Below are positions 39,300 to 48,494 of a stretch of 64,000 nucleotides of DNA, in pieces. Position numbers and translations under genes: made by a program. The stretch spans positions 372,001 through 436,000 of the forward strand of contig CAVYXK010000016.1 in NCBI GenBank assembly GCA_963772445.1. The letters are read 5' to 3'. Numbering within the stretch: the first letter of the stretch is position 1; each line of letters starts with the position of its first letter. The DNA is from CAVYXK01 sp963772445. Its GTDB lineage: Bacteria; Pseudomonadota; Alphaproteobacteria; Acetobacterales; Acetobacteraceae. The notes beneath the pieces were generated by a model. The model was given only the letters and a program-made list of their open reading frames with translations. It was not told the origin of the DNA and ran no database searches.

Positions 39300-39617
39300 T
39301 CATTGCCGTCGCAAGGCTCGCTTCATCATCAAGCGGCTCTGCTCGATGCTCAAGGCGATCCACTGGGCGGTGAGCGCCTTGAAGCGCTTATAGTTGCGGA
39401 TCTCACGCCGCACCTCGGGCAGATAGTCGCGCGGAACATATTCGGTCCGGCTCCTCATCTGCCGCGTGTAGCTGAGCTGGTAGTAGGGTCCCCTCCGGTT
39501 CTCTGGATCCTTGTACTGGCGGGTGAGCGATCCGGGCCGCATGTCTTCAATGCCGGCCAGCTGCGCCTTGATGCTTCCAATGCGCTTTCTGATCACTGCC
39601 AGGCGTTTGTTTGTCAT
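39300..39617 (-). CDS. DUF6788-like transposon accessory protein
   Basis: 105 residues. MRPGSLTRQYKDPENRRGPY, then YQLSYTRQMRSRTEYVPRDY and VRREIRNYKRFKALTAQW match the DUF6788 pattern found beside many transposases. The Cys-rich insert seen in most members is missing. Divergent from the transposase. Confidence 0.65.
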   Translation of the reverse strand: MTNKRLAVIRKRIGSIKAQLAGIEDMRPGSLTRQYKDPENRRGPYYQLSYTRQMRSRTEYVPRDYLPEVRREIRNYKRFKALTAQWIALSIEQSRLMMKRALRRQ

Positions 39618-39623
39618 AGGTTT

Positions 39624-39647
39624 AGCATACCAGTGCTATACTATGCT
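39624..39647. promoter_or_regulatory. Inverted repeat between divergent genes
   Basis: AGCATA and TATGCT flank CCAGTGCTATAC in the 53-bp space between the DUF6788-like gene and the transposase. A probable operator or promoter palindrome controlling both. Confidence 0.45.
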
Positions 39648-39670
39648 GGCAACAGAATCGAGAGGGCCCG

Positions 39671-41071
39671 ATGCCGCTGTGGATGCCCTGGTGGAATGCG
39701 ATTTGGCTGCTGCGTCCGGCGTTCTCGCGTCTGCGCACCTTCCTGTGGTTCGCCACCGCCGTGGCAGGCTTCACGGTGCGGACGGAACTGCTGGGCGTAA
39801 CCAGCCTCGTGCGGGCGCTGAAGCTCGAGGCACGCTTCTACAACAAGCTCGTCGATCACTTTCACAGCCCCGCCGTGAAGCTCGATCGGCTCGCGGCGCT
39901 GTGGACCCAGGTGGTGCTGCGGCTATTCCCGCAGCCGCTGCGCATCAACGGAAGGTGTATCGTGGTCGGCGACGGCATCAAGATCCCAAAGCGCGGGCGC
40001 AAGATGCCGGCGGTCAAACTCCTGCATCAGCAGTCCGAGTCGAACACCAAGCCCGAATTCATCATGGGACATTCCCTCCAGGCTGTGAGCGTGCTCGTTC
40101 AGGCCGCAGCCAGCGTCTTCGCCGTGCCGCTCGCCATGCGAATCCACGAAGGGTTGGTGTGGTCCAATCGCGATCGCCGCACCCTGCTCGACAAGATGCT
40201 TGCGCTCCTCGGGATCGTCGCCATCGCAGAACCCTTCTACTTCGTCGCCGACGCCTACTATGCCGCGCGCAAGATCGTCACCGGCCTGCTCGAGGAGAAC
40301 AACCACCTGGTCACGCGGGTGAAGTCCAACGCCGTCGCCTACACCGCCCACCAGCAGCGTGGCCCGCGGAAGAGAGGCCGGCCCAGAGTCTATGGCAGCA
40401 AGGTCAAGCTCAGATCCCTGCTGGAAGACCCCAAGGGCTTCCAACAGGCCGAAAGTCCCGTCTACGGCGAGCACCAGGTGACCATCCAGTATCGGGTCCG
40501 CGACCTGCTGTGGCGCCCGGCCGGTCAACTCGTGCGCTTCGTGGCGGTGATTCATCCAGTAAGAGGCTCGTGCCTCCTGATGTGCACCGACACCTCTTTG
40601 GAGGCTATCGAGATCATTCGCCTGTACGGTCTGCGCTTCAAGATCGAGCACACGTTCAAGCAGGCGGTGCGGCTGATCGGTTCGTTTACCTACCATTTCT
40701 GGATGTCCGACATGAAGCCGCTGCGCCGCCGCAGTGGCAATCAACATCTCCATCGTGAGTCGCTGGAATACCGCAACGCCGTCAAACGCAAGCTCCACGC
40801 CTACCACGTCTTCATCCAGGCGGGTGTCGTCTGCCAGGGACTGCTTCAGTATCTGGCCGTCGCCTTCCCTCAGGCCGTCTGGAATTCCTTCGGCTCCTGG
40901 CTGCGAACCATTCGGCCCGGCATCCCGCCCTCGGAGCTGGTCGTGGCCAATGCCCTGCGCCAGAGCCTGCCGGAATTTCTCTTGAATGCCACCCCGAGCA
41001 ACACCTTCGCGAAATTCGTCATCGAACGACAGGACACCAATAAAATGGAGGCCTTCCGCCTAGCCTCCTGA
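39671..41071 (+). CDS. DDE transposase (IS4-like)
   Basis: 466 residues. CIVVGDGIKIPKRGRKMPAV holds the first Asp, YFVADAYYAARKIVTGLLEE the second, and GLRFKIEHTFKQAVRLIGSF the Glu of the C-terminal motif, the order of IS4-like transposases. Frame and length look complete. It is placed next to the right inverted end of the 5.7-kb unit, with about 100 bp between the stop and the end. Exact IS family not certain. Confidence 0.8.
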   Translation: MPLWMPWWNAIWLLRPAFSRLRTFLWFATAVAGFTVRTELLGVTSLVRALKLEARFYNKLVDHFHSPAVKLDRLAALWTQVVLRLFPQPLRINGRCIVVGDGIKIPKRGRKMPAVKLLHQQSESNTKPEFIMGHSLQAVSVLVQAAASVFAVPLAMRIHEGLVWSNRDRRTLLDKMLALLGIVAIAEPFYFVADAYYAARKIVTGLLEENNHLVTRVKSNAVAYTAHQQRGPRKRGRPRVYGSKVKLRSLLEDPKGFQQAESPVYGEHQVTIQYRVRDLLWRPAGQLVRFVAVIHPVRGSCLLMCTDTSLEAIEIIRLYGLRFKIEHTFKQAVRLIGSFTYHFWMSDMKPLRRRSGNQHLHRESLEYRNAVKRKLHAYHVFIQAGVVCQGLLQYLAVAFPQAVWNSFGSWLRTIRPGIPPSELVVANALRQSLPEFLLNATPSNTFAKFVIERQDTNKMEAFRLAS

Positions 41072-41199
41072 GCCGAAATTCCTCCGGAACTCTGGACTCG
41101 CGAGAAATATCACGATCTCGTTCATTGGCTCGGCTGCGAGCAGGTCGCCGTTGCGGGTCGATAGCGGCTGTTTCGCTATCATTCAGAGACAGGCTCTCA

Positions 41200-41600
41200 G
41201 TTCAGCAAGGTTTGCGCGTCCGCCGTTGCCAGCGGCGGACCGCAATACTCGAACCCGCACACTGCCGATCCGGCGCGAACAAAGCCTTCTCGCCGACCGT
41301 CCCGCGCAAGCCCGGCTTGCGCACCAGCGCCCACACCGCCGAGCGGTCGAACGAGCGGATCAAACTGGGATGCGCGGGATGGCAGTGCAGCCGGAGCCCC
41401 TTAGTCTTGCAGCGCGTTGCTGATGGTCTGTTCGGTCTTGCAATTCCCTTGTCGGTAACTGGTGGCAAGCTGCTGTCACGACCTCTCTGGGTATGGGCGT
41501 TAGGCGTCGATCAGGCGATGCAACTCGGTGCGATAGCCGTCACACCGAATGGTAAGATCGTTGTTGAAGGTGTAGCAAATGGACGAGTAGCGCCATGCCG
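41200..41600. other. Region without recognised gene
   Basis: About 400 bp between the right end of the transposon and the LigD remnant. Frames on both strands lack starts and known motifs. Probably decayed sequence of the same gene graveyard. Confidence 0.35.
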
Positions 41601-41619
41601 TACAGTTGGCGGAGAGCTA

Positions 41620-42017
41620 CATCGCCCGCGGCTACAGCGACTGACCCGGAAGGCAGTCGCCCACACCTCGGTGCACTCTTGCTCGCCTACTACGATCCCG
41701 ACGGACGGCTGACGTACGCGGGGCGAGCCGGGACGGGCATGAGCGAGGAAGAGCTCGAGTGGGTTTGGCGCCGGTTGCAGCCGCTCGCCAGCCGGACGAT
41801 GCCACTCGACGTTCCGCCGCCGCGCACGAGCCGCTTCGGCTCGCCGCTTGAGCTGTCCCGGGTGCATTGGGTGCGGCCCGAACTGGTTGTCGAGGTAGAT
41901 TACCTCACCTGGACCCTAGACAATTTGCTACGCCAGGTCGCCTATGTGGGGATACGCGAGGACAAGCCCGCACACGATGTGCAGCGACCAGTTCCGCATC
42001 CCAAGTCGCGCAATTGA
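41620..42017 (+). pseudogene. ATP-dependent DNA ligase (LigD-type), C-terminal fragment
   Basis: The plus strand reads YIARGYSD, then after a one-base shift DPEGSRPHLGALLLAYYDPD, GRLTYAGRAGTGMSEEELEW, and later WVRPELVVEVDYLTWTLDNL with GIREDKPAHDV. This is the OB-fold end of LigD-type ligases used in bacterial end joining. Only this end is present, so the gene is dead. Confidence 0.75.
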
Positions 42018-42050
42018 AGGAAGCGCGTCACCCGCGCTTTGGGGTGGAAC

Positions 42051-42581
42051 TCAAGGCGCGACTTGTCCAGCCAAGTCGATCGCCTTCAACAGCTCAGGCC
42101 CGTTATTCCGCGGGCTGTTCACCCGTCGGTCAACCGGCCAGACCCGCAGCGTACCAGCCGGCGCCGGCCGGAGCAGGGATCCAGGATCGCCCGGCTGCTC
42201 ACCAAGCCACACCGGCCTGTCTGCCGGCTCCAGGATCGCCGGCATCCTGTCGTGCAACTCGGCCACGTCGGGACTGGCATCCGTGGTGATGATGGTGAAG
42301 CTGCGCGTCACGGTGCCGTCCGGCCACCGAAAGCCTTCCGACAGCCCGGCGAAGGCCATTGGCTGCCCGTCCTAGCGGGCGATCGCGTAGGGCTGCTTGC
42401 CGCCGTCGATCGCCTTCCATTCGTAGAACACATCAGCCGGCACGATGGCCCGGCGCTGCTCAAAGGCGCGACGGAACATACCGGAGGTGGCGACCGTCTC
42501 GGCACGCGCGTTGATCGGCCGCTGCGCCTTGACCGGCTCTTTCGTCCAGTGGGGCAGCAGGCCCCACTCCAGCAGATCGGA
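42051..42581 (-). pseudogene. SRAP/HMCES (YedK-like) protein, broken
   Basis: The minus strand reads LLEWGLLPHWTKEPVKAQRP, INARAETVATSGMFRRAFEQ, VPADVFYEWK, then an in-frame TAG (after YAIAR) and continues MAFAGLSEGFRWPDG and AELHDRMPAIL. These are the core segments of SOS-response-associated peptidases that trap abasic sites through Cys2. The N-terminus with that Cys is missing and the TAG interrupts the rest. Next to the LigD remnant, it looks like a lost DNA-repair gene pair. Confidence 0.75.
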
Positions 42582-42819
42582 ATATATACCACAGGTAGGC
42601 GTCCGGCCGGCGGCTGCAAACAAATCGTCACACTCGCATGGCCGGACGCTGTGCTACTCTATGTCATCCTTCCGATAGTGCGGCACATCGTATCGGTCCC
42701 ACGACCGCCCCTGTCTCGGAATGGAGAGGCCCTCCTTTGCGGCCGTTGACCCAGTCGAGGTTGCTACGTTAGGGTGCACGTCAAAGGCGAGCTAGAACGA
42801 AGAGCGGGGAGGTGCCGTC

Positions 42820-44823
42820 ATGCCAGAAAGCGAACCCAACTATAAGTCGCCCTCGTTCCAGGTCGCCTGGGCGAGAATGCTCGCTCGCGCCGCGGTGGAC
42901 GAGTCCTTCCTAAAGGAGCTCAAAACTGATCCAACAGCGGCGTTCCGAGAGTACGACATAGCCGTTCCTAACGATATCGATCTGAACAAGGATGTGGTGC
43001 CTAGTCTGGACGAAATCATGGAATCAACCTCGCAACAGCGAGCGCAGGCTGCTGCCGCTGCCGAGACAGGCCCCGAGAGCGCTGCCGCAGCTGATCGGCA
43101 ACTCCCATTTCTTGGGTTTTCGTTTGGTAGCTTTGGCTCCGCCGGAAGCATTTGCGGGACAACTGGCTCATTAGGTACCGTCGGTTCAGCTGGGGCAGCG
43201 ACAGGCGCGACATCGTCGCGTTTACCAGGACCGGTCTCCGGAGGTTTCTCGTTCGGTAGTTTTGGCAGTGCCGGTAGCATTTGCGGGACGGGGGCCTCGT
43301 TCGGCACCGCGGGCTCCGCCGGCGCCGCGCAGCAGCCGAGCGCCGGATTCTCGTTCGGTTCGATCGGCTCCGCGGGCAGCATCTGCGGGACCGGTGGAAC
43401 GGTCGGCACGGCAGGCTCCTTGGGAGGGAGCGCTCAGCAGCAGCCGGCTGCCGGGTTCTCATTTGGTAGCTTTGGCTCCGCCGGAAGCATTTGTGGGACA
43501 ACTGGCTCATTAGGTACCGTCGGTTCAGCTGGGGCAGCGACAGGCGCGACATCGTCGCGTTTACCAGGACCGGTCTCCGGAGGTTTCACGTTCGGTAGTT
43601 TTGGCAGTGCCGGTAGCATTTGCGGGACGGGGGCCTCGTTCGGCACCGCGGGCTCCGCCGGCGCCGCGCAGCAGCCGAGCGCCGGATTCTCGTTCGGTTC
43701 GATCGGCTCTGCGGGCAGCATCTGCGGGACCGGTGGAACGGTCGGCACGGCAGGCTCCTTGGGAGGGAGCGCTCAGCAGCAGCCGGCTGCCGGGTTCTCA
43801 TTTGGTAGCTTTGGCTCCGCCGGAAGCATTTGTGGGACAACTGGCTCCTTAGGTAGCGTCGGTTCAGCTGGAGCAGCGACAGGCGCGACATCGTCGCGTT
43901 TACCAGGACCGGTCTCCGGAGGTTTCTCGTTCGGTAGTTTTGGCAGTGCCGGTAGCATTTGCGGGACGGGGGCCTCGTTCGACACCGCGGGCTCCGCCGG
44001 CGCCGCGCAGCAGCCGAGCGCCGGATTCTCGTTCGGTTCGATCGGCTCTGCGGGCAGCATCTGCGGGACCGGTGGAACGGTCGGCACGGCAGGCTCCTTG
44101 GGAGGGAGCGCTCAGCAGCAGCCGGCTGCCGGGTTCTCATTTGGTAGCTTTGGCTCCGCCGGAAGCATTTGTGGGACAACTGGCTCCTTAGGTAGCGTCG
44201 GTTCAGCTGGAGCAGCGACAGGCGCGACATCGTCGCGTTTACCAGGACCGGTCTCCGGAGGTTTCTCGTTCGGTAGTTTTGGCAGTGCCGGTAGCATTTG
44301 CGGGACGGGGGCCTCGTTCGACACCGCGGGCTCCGCCGGCGCCGCGCAGCAGCCGAGCGCCGGATTCTCGTTCGGTTCGATCGGCTCTGCGGGCAGCATC
44401 TGCGGGACCGGTGGAACGGTCGGCACGGCAGGCTCCTTGGGAGGGAGCGCTCAGCAGCAGCCGGCTGCCGGGTTCTCATTTGGTAGCTTTGGCAGTGCGG
44501 GTAGCATTTGCGGGACGGGAGCCTCGTTCGGGACCGCCGGTTCGGCCGGAGCAGCCACAGGCGCAATGTCATCCCGCCTGTCTGGCGCGCCCGGTGCTCC
44601 TGGACTAGCGTGTCCTGGCACGGCTCTGTGTCCTTGTGGCCCCGGCTTCCCGTGGATGTCTGGCTCCCTCGGGACTGTGTCGACAATGCCGCCGATAGAC
44701 CCCTCGGATCCGACGGGAAGCATCCAGCAGCCGAATGCAGGGTTTTCGATAGGGAGCTTTGGGTGCGCCGGAACCATCTGCGGCTCAACGGGTTCGATGG
44801 GTACGGTCGGTTCCGCGTCCTAA
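42820..44823 (+). CDS. Giant tandem-repeat RiPP (TOMM) precursor with NHLP leader
   Basis: 667 residues, GGGGAGG 7 bp before the ATG. Residues 1-98 are a nitrile-hydratase-like leader (FQVAWARMLARAAVDESFLK, DPTAAFREYDIAVP). The rest is Gly/Ser-rich with 14 copies of GSxGSAGSICGT or a close variant. Twelve of these lie in four 113-residue super-repeats made of three unit types (43, 34 and 36 residues) joined by AAQQPSA, AQQQPAA or SRLPGPVSG linkers. Cys occurs only outside the leader: 14 in the core motif plus 4 in the C-terminal part (ACPGTALCPCG and GCAG). The following genes encode a YcaO cyclodehydratase, a SagB-type dehydrogenase and a peptidase, so the Cys/Ser/Thr residues are probable sites of azoline/azole formation. 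Most precursors of this class are about 100 residues, so the size is exceptional. Confidence 0.85.
   Translation: MPESEPNYKSPSFQVAWARMLARAAVDESFLKELKTDPTAAFREYDIAVPNDIDLNKDVVPSLDEIMESTSQQRAQAAAAAETGPESAAAADRQLPFLGFSFGSFGSAGSICGTTGSLGTVGSAGAATGATSSRLPGPVSGGFSFGSFGSAGSICGTGASFGTAGSAGAAQQPSAGFSFGSIGSAGSICGTGGTVGTAGSLGGSAQQQPAAGFSFGSFGSAGSICGTTGSLGTVGSAGAATGATSSRLPGPVSGGFTFGSFGSAGSICGTGASFGTAGSAGAAQQPSAGFSFGSIGSAGSICGTGGTVGTAGSLGGSAQQQPAAGFSFGSFGSAGSICGTTGSLGSVGSAGAATGATSSRLPGPVSGGFSFGSFGSAGSICGTGASFDTAGSAGAAQQPSAGFSFGSIGSAGSICGTGGTVGTAGSLGGSAQQQPAAGFSFGSFGSAGSICGTTGSLGSVGSAGAATGATSSRLPGPVSGGFSFGSFGSAGSICGTGASFDTAGSAGAAQQPSAGFSFGSIGSAGSICGTGGTVGTAGSLGGSAQQQPAAGFSFGSFGSAGSICGTGASFGTAGSAGAATGAMSSRLSGAPGAPGLACPGTALCPCGPGFPWMSGSLGTVSTMPPIDPSDPTGSIQQPNAGFSIGSFGCAGTICGSTGSMGTVGSAS
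43114..44469 (+). repeat. Four 339-bp tandem repeats in the precursor gene
   Basis: Copies start at 43114, 43453, 43792 and 44131. Copies 3 and 4 encode identical protein and share SLGSVG and ASFDTAG in place of SLGTVG and ASFGTAG of copies 1 and 2. Copy 2 alone has GFTFGS. A thirteenth and a divergent fourteenth core unit follow from 44470. Confidence 0.9.
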
Positions 44824-46692
44824 TCGACCGCGTAGCCATATGTCGAAGGCAGTCTTGCGGCCCAGCTCGGGTGACGGCATCGGCTTCGTATACCGGCGGC
44901 TTCGGGCGAAAACCTTCCAGGCTCAAAAAACGCGGGCACGGTAGCCGGAGACGCTGATCCCAAAGTCAGAGACATTCACTTGATGATCGCCCGACCAGCA
45001 CTCAAGCCCAATCTTCACATCGAGGTTGTTGAAGGCGAAGGCTATTTCCTACTCTCTGAAAATGCGCGCTACGTCTTGGAAGGGCCACACGTGGCCTACG
45101 TCGTTCCGCTCATCGACGGTTGGCGCACATCTGATCTCATTGCCGCATCACTGAATCACTGCATGGCACCAGCCGATGTTTTCGCCTGTCTCGAGCTTCT
45201 CGAACAGGAGGGTCATATTGAGGAATCGAATTTGGCGATGCCGGCTTGCTTGGGGGCATTCTGGGCTGAGCTTGGTGTGAGCACTTTTCGCCTCCCGGAA
45301 ATATTGTCCCGCATCGTTGTTCAGGTCGTGGCCTTTGATGGCCTCGATCCGCGACTGTTAGTTGACGCGATCCGCTCTTTCGGCATTGCAACGTCGGACG
45401 TTGGCAATGTGCTCGTAGTAATCGTCGATGACTACCTGAGCCCCGGACTTGCGGAGTTAAACCGCATCTGCCTAGAGAGGCATATTCCGTGGCTTCTGCT
45501 GAAACCAACGGGCGTCAACGTTTGGCTCGGTCCAATCTTTTCTGGCCCTAATTGTGCTTGTTGGTCATGTCTAGCATATCGTCTGCGAGCCAATCGGGAG
45601 GTTGAGGCCTACATAGAACGACGGACAGGCGTGAGCGGACCATTTCCGGTCGCAAAGGCGAGAGTTTGGACCAGTCCGCAACAGGCGTATTCGATGGCCG
45701 TGGTCCAGCTGGTGCGATGGCTCACAACGGGGTCAAACACTAACCTGGAGTCACGAATCCTCGTTTGCGAGACGATTAGTCTTAGCTTTACCTATCACAC
45801 AGTAGTCAAGCGACCACAGTGCCCCGCATGTGGCAACGCCGCGTTGGGCAGTGCGGACGACGCCATTCCCGCTCTGGGTGCGAGAACAACTAGCAATCTA
45901 GCAGAGGGCGGGCACCGCACTGAGGCTCCAGAGGTTACGTTCAATCGCTTTTCGCATCACCTAAGTCCGATAACCGGCGTCGTAAGCGCGCTGCAGCCAT
46001 CGCCATGGCATGGTGCGGGACCATTACGGGTTTATGTCGCAGGGCACAATTTCGCGCTGAAGAACGATGGCCTATATTTCCTCAAAGACGGACTGAGGAC
46101 CCATAGCTCGGGGAAGGGAAGAAGTGACGCTCAGGCGCGAACGAGTGCACTTTGTGAGGCGCTGGAGCGGTACTCAGGAATTTACCGCCCCGAGGAAGAA
46201 CGGCGGCTGGAAGCGAGCTTCCGTGATCTTGGCAGCGAAGCCATCCACCCCAACGCGTGCATGCTCTTCAGCGCTAGACAATATATCGAGCGCGATCAGT
46301 GGAACAAGAGAGGCAGCCGCTTCCAGATTGTTCCGCTGCCTTTCGAGGAGCGAGCCCAAATTCATTGGTCGCCGGTGTATTCGATCAGTAAACGACAAAT
46401 CAGATATTTGCCGACAAGTTACCTGTATTATAACTACCCAACCAGAACGGATCAGTTTTATTGCTGGTCAAACTCAAATGGTAACGCAGCGGGGACAACG
46501 TTTGAAGAAGCTTGTGTTCAAGGTCTTTACGAGGTGATAGAACGTGATAGCGTCTGCATATGGTGGTACAATCGACTTCGACGGCCAGCAGTCGACTTGA
46601 GAACATTTGCTGACCCATATTTTGGGCTCGTCAGCGGAAACTGTGGGTGCTTCGGGGGTATACCGAGGGCTAGTTTTATCACTCAGCCGGCC

Positions 46693-46743
46693 GGCTGGTG
46701 GATTTGTGGACAACACAAGCGCGTTGCCCACAACCCCACAGCC
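46693..46743. repeat. Palindrome with DnaA-box-like arms inside ISL3
   Basis: GGCTGGTGGATTTGTGGACA and the complement of its partner (GTTGCCCACAACCCCACAGC) form an imperfect inverted repeat around ACAAGCGC. It is clearly related to the palindrome of the IS1202-type element at 30069-30116, although the two IS families are unrelated. Confidence 0.6.
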
Positions 46744-46792
46744 GCCACATCGGCAGAAGCGGAGATATCATCCGCCACCACGGCAGGCATCT

Positions 46793-47248
46793 TTACGCCT
46801 CATCGCGGCTGATCTCAGGGTCTGTCAGGAAGCGGAACAACTTGCGGCAGGTCGTGTCGAAGGAGCGCTGCGCGGTGTCGGACTGACCATGGGAGAGCAG
46901 CGGCCCGCCATCGTCGCCGATGAGGGTGAGGACGACCTGCTTGATTGGCCGCCTCCGGAGGTCGCTGTCCATCTGCAATCGGCTGATGACCTCACCGCCG
47001 AGAGCCCAGACGTTGTCGCGGTGTCGGCGCAAGGTTTGGCGTGATAGCTGCAAGGCCAGCAGGTCGCGCAGGAACGGCTTGAAGCATTCCACCATCCGCC
47101 GGCCAGGCGGAATATCGCGCGCCTCATACGCCCAGCTGCGAGGCCACTGATCGAGGTCCGGACAACAGGTCTGCAAGGGATCGGCAGCAGCCCGTTGCGC
47201 CGGTACGCTGTCACGTCTGCCGGCAACTCCTTTGGGTCCCGCTGCCAT
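46793..47248 (-). CDS. ISL3 accessory protein of unknown function
   Basis: 151 residues. The convincing part is ECFKPFLRDLLALQLSRQTL, then HRDNVWALGGEVISRLQMDS, RRRPIKQVVLTLIGDDGGPL and RKLFRFL. It is divergent from the transposase and inside the element. The first 50 residues are less protein-like, so the start may be lower. Role in transposition not known. Confidence 0.5.
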   Translation of the reverse strand: MAAGPKGVAGRRDSVPAQRAAADPLQTCCPDLDQWPRSWAYEARDIPPGRRMVECFKPFLRDLLALQLSRQTLRRHRDNVWALGGEVISRLQMDSDLRRRPIKQVVLTLIGDDGGPLLSHGQSDTAQRSFDTTCRKLFRFLTDPEISRDEA

Positions 47249-48494
47249 GCGGCTGATCTCCCTGCTGAACCACTACCAGCACTTTCCTGGGTTCGTTTAC
47301 GAGAAGGCGCGACATTGCGCCGAAAGCCGAACCATCGAGATCAGCGTGCGGCCCCGCCGCGGCTCGAGACCGGTGTGCTCGGGCTGTCGCAAGCCGGCGC
47401 CGGCCTATGATCACCTGAGCCTGCGCCGGTTCGAATTCGTGCCCCTCTGGGGCTGCATGGTGGTGTTCCTCTATTGCATGCGACGGGTCGATTGCCGGGC
47501 CTGCGGCGTGCGGGTCGAAGCGGTCCCCTGGGGTGTCGGCAAGCACCAGCTGACCAAGGCCTACATGCTGTTCCTGGCGCACTGGGCGAGGAAGCTGTCC
47601 TGGCAGGAGACCGCCGGGTCGTTTCGCAGCACCTGGGACAAGGTCTGCCAGTCGGTCGAGTATGTCGTGCAGTGGGGGATCGAGCACCGGCAACTGGGGC
47701 CGATCGTGGCGATCGGCGTCGATGAGATCCAGTATGCCAGGGGACACAAATACCTGACGCTGGTCTATCAGATCGAGCAGCAGTGCACGCGCCTGCTATG
47801 GATCGGTCGCGAACGGACGGTGGAGAGCTTCGAGCAGTTCTTCACCCTGATCGGCGAACCATTGGCTGGGCAGATCGAGTTTGTGTGCTCGGACATGTGG
47901 CAGCCTTATCTGAAGGTGATTCGTGAGCGGTGCAGCCAGGCCATCCACATCCTCGATCGCTTCCATATTGTCGCCAAGATGAATGCCGCGCTGGACCAGG
48001 TGCGTGCCGCCGAGGCTCGCCGGCTGGCCCGGGACGGCTATGAGCCAGTCTTGAAGAAGACCCGCTGGTGTGTGCTCAAGCGCAAGGCCAACCTGACCGA
48101 GCATCAACGCTTCCGCCTGCGCGATCTGCTGCGCTACAACCTGCGGACCGTACGGGCCTATCTGCTGAAGGAGGACTTCCAGCAGTTCTGGGACTATGCT
48201 TCGCCGAGTTGGGCCGGCAAGTTCCTGGATGAATGGTGCGGTCAGGTCATGCGCTCCCGCATCGAGCCGATGAAGAAGATCGCCAGGACGCTACGCTCGC
48301 ACCGCGCGCTGATCCTGAACTACTTCCGCGCCAGGAAGCAGCTCTCCAGCGGTGTGGTCGAGGGTCTGAACAACAAGGCCAAACTGACCATGCGAAAATC
48401 CTACGGGTTCCGTACCTTCCACGTCACCGAAATCGCCTTGTATCATGCACTTGGTAAGCTGCCGGAACCCGACGTCGCCCACAGATTCTTCTGA
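47247..48494 (+). CDS. ISL3-family transposase
   Basis: 415 residues from ATG 47247. A zinc-binding N-terminus (CSGCRKPAPAYDHLSLRRFE ... CRACG), a helix-turn-helix (SWQETAGSFRSTWDKVCQSV) and the DDE domain: AIGVDEIQYARGHKYLTLVY, CSDMWQPYLKVI, HILDRFHIVAKMN, and SGVVEGLNNKAKLTMRKSYG with the catalytic Glu. Full length and apparently functional. Confidence 0.93.
   Translation: MRLISLLNHYQHFPGFVYEKARHCAESRTIEISVRPRRGSRPVCSGCRKPAPAYDHLSLRRFEFVPLWGCMVVFLYCMRRVDCRACGVRVEAVPWGVGKHQLTKAYMLFLAHWARKLSWQETAGSFRSTWDKVCQSVEYVVQWGIEHRQLGPIVAIGVDEIQYARGHKYLTLVYQIEQQCTRLLWIGRERTVESFEQFFTLIGEPLAGQIEFVCSDMWQPYLKVIRERCSQAIHILDRFHIVAKMNAALDQVRAAEARRLARDGYEPVLKKTRWCVLKRKANLTEHQRFRLRDLLRYNLRTVRAYLLKEDFQQFWDYASPSWAGKFLDEWCGQVMRSRIEPMKKIARTLRSHRALILNYFRARKQLSSGVVEGLNNKAKLTMRKSYGFRTFHVTEIALYHALGKLPEPDVAHRFF

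Larger units (their letters stand above)
35461..41196. mobile_element. 5.7-kb transposon with inverted ends carrying a defence-like cassette
   Basis: GAGCCTGTCTCTGAATGAT stands at 35461-35479 and its exact complement at 41178-41196. Both ends are flanked outside by TCA (35458-35460 and 41197-41199), a possible 3-bp target duplication. The transposase is at the right end. No closer partner for the right end is seen, so the five minus-strand genes inside appear to be cargo. The cargo has visibly more A+T than the phage-like genes to the left. Confidence 0.7.

Noticed and set aside
39511..40758. 415-residue plus frame overlapping the transposase
   Set aside because: Arg/Ala-rich shadow frame of the transposase gene, which has the DDE motifs.
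43114..44469. CRISPR-like periodic array
   Set aside because: The repeat unit is 339 bp, coding throughout, without short repeats separated by unique spacers.
42840..44926. Long minus-strand open frames opposite the precursor gene
   Set aside because: They repeat with the same 339-bp period and only mirror the repeat composition; the plus frame has a ribosome site, a recognisable leader and cluster neighbours.
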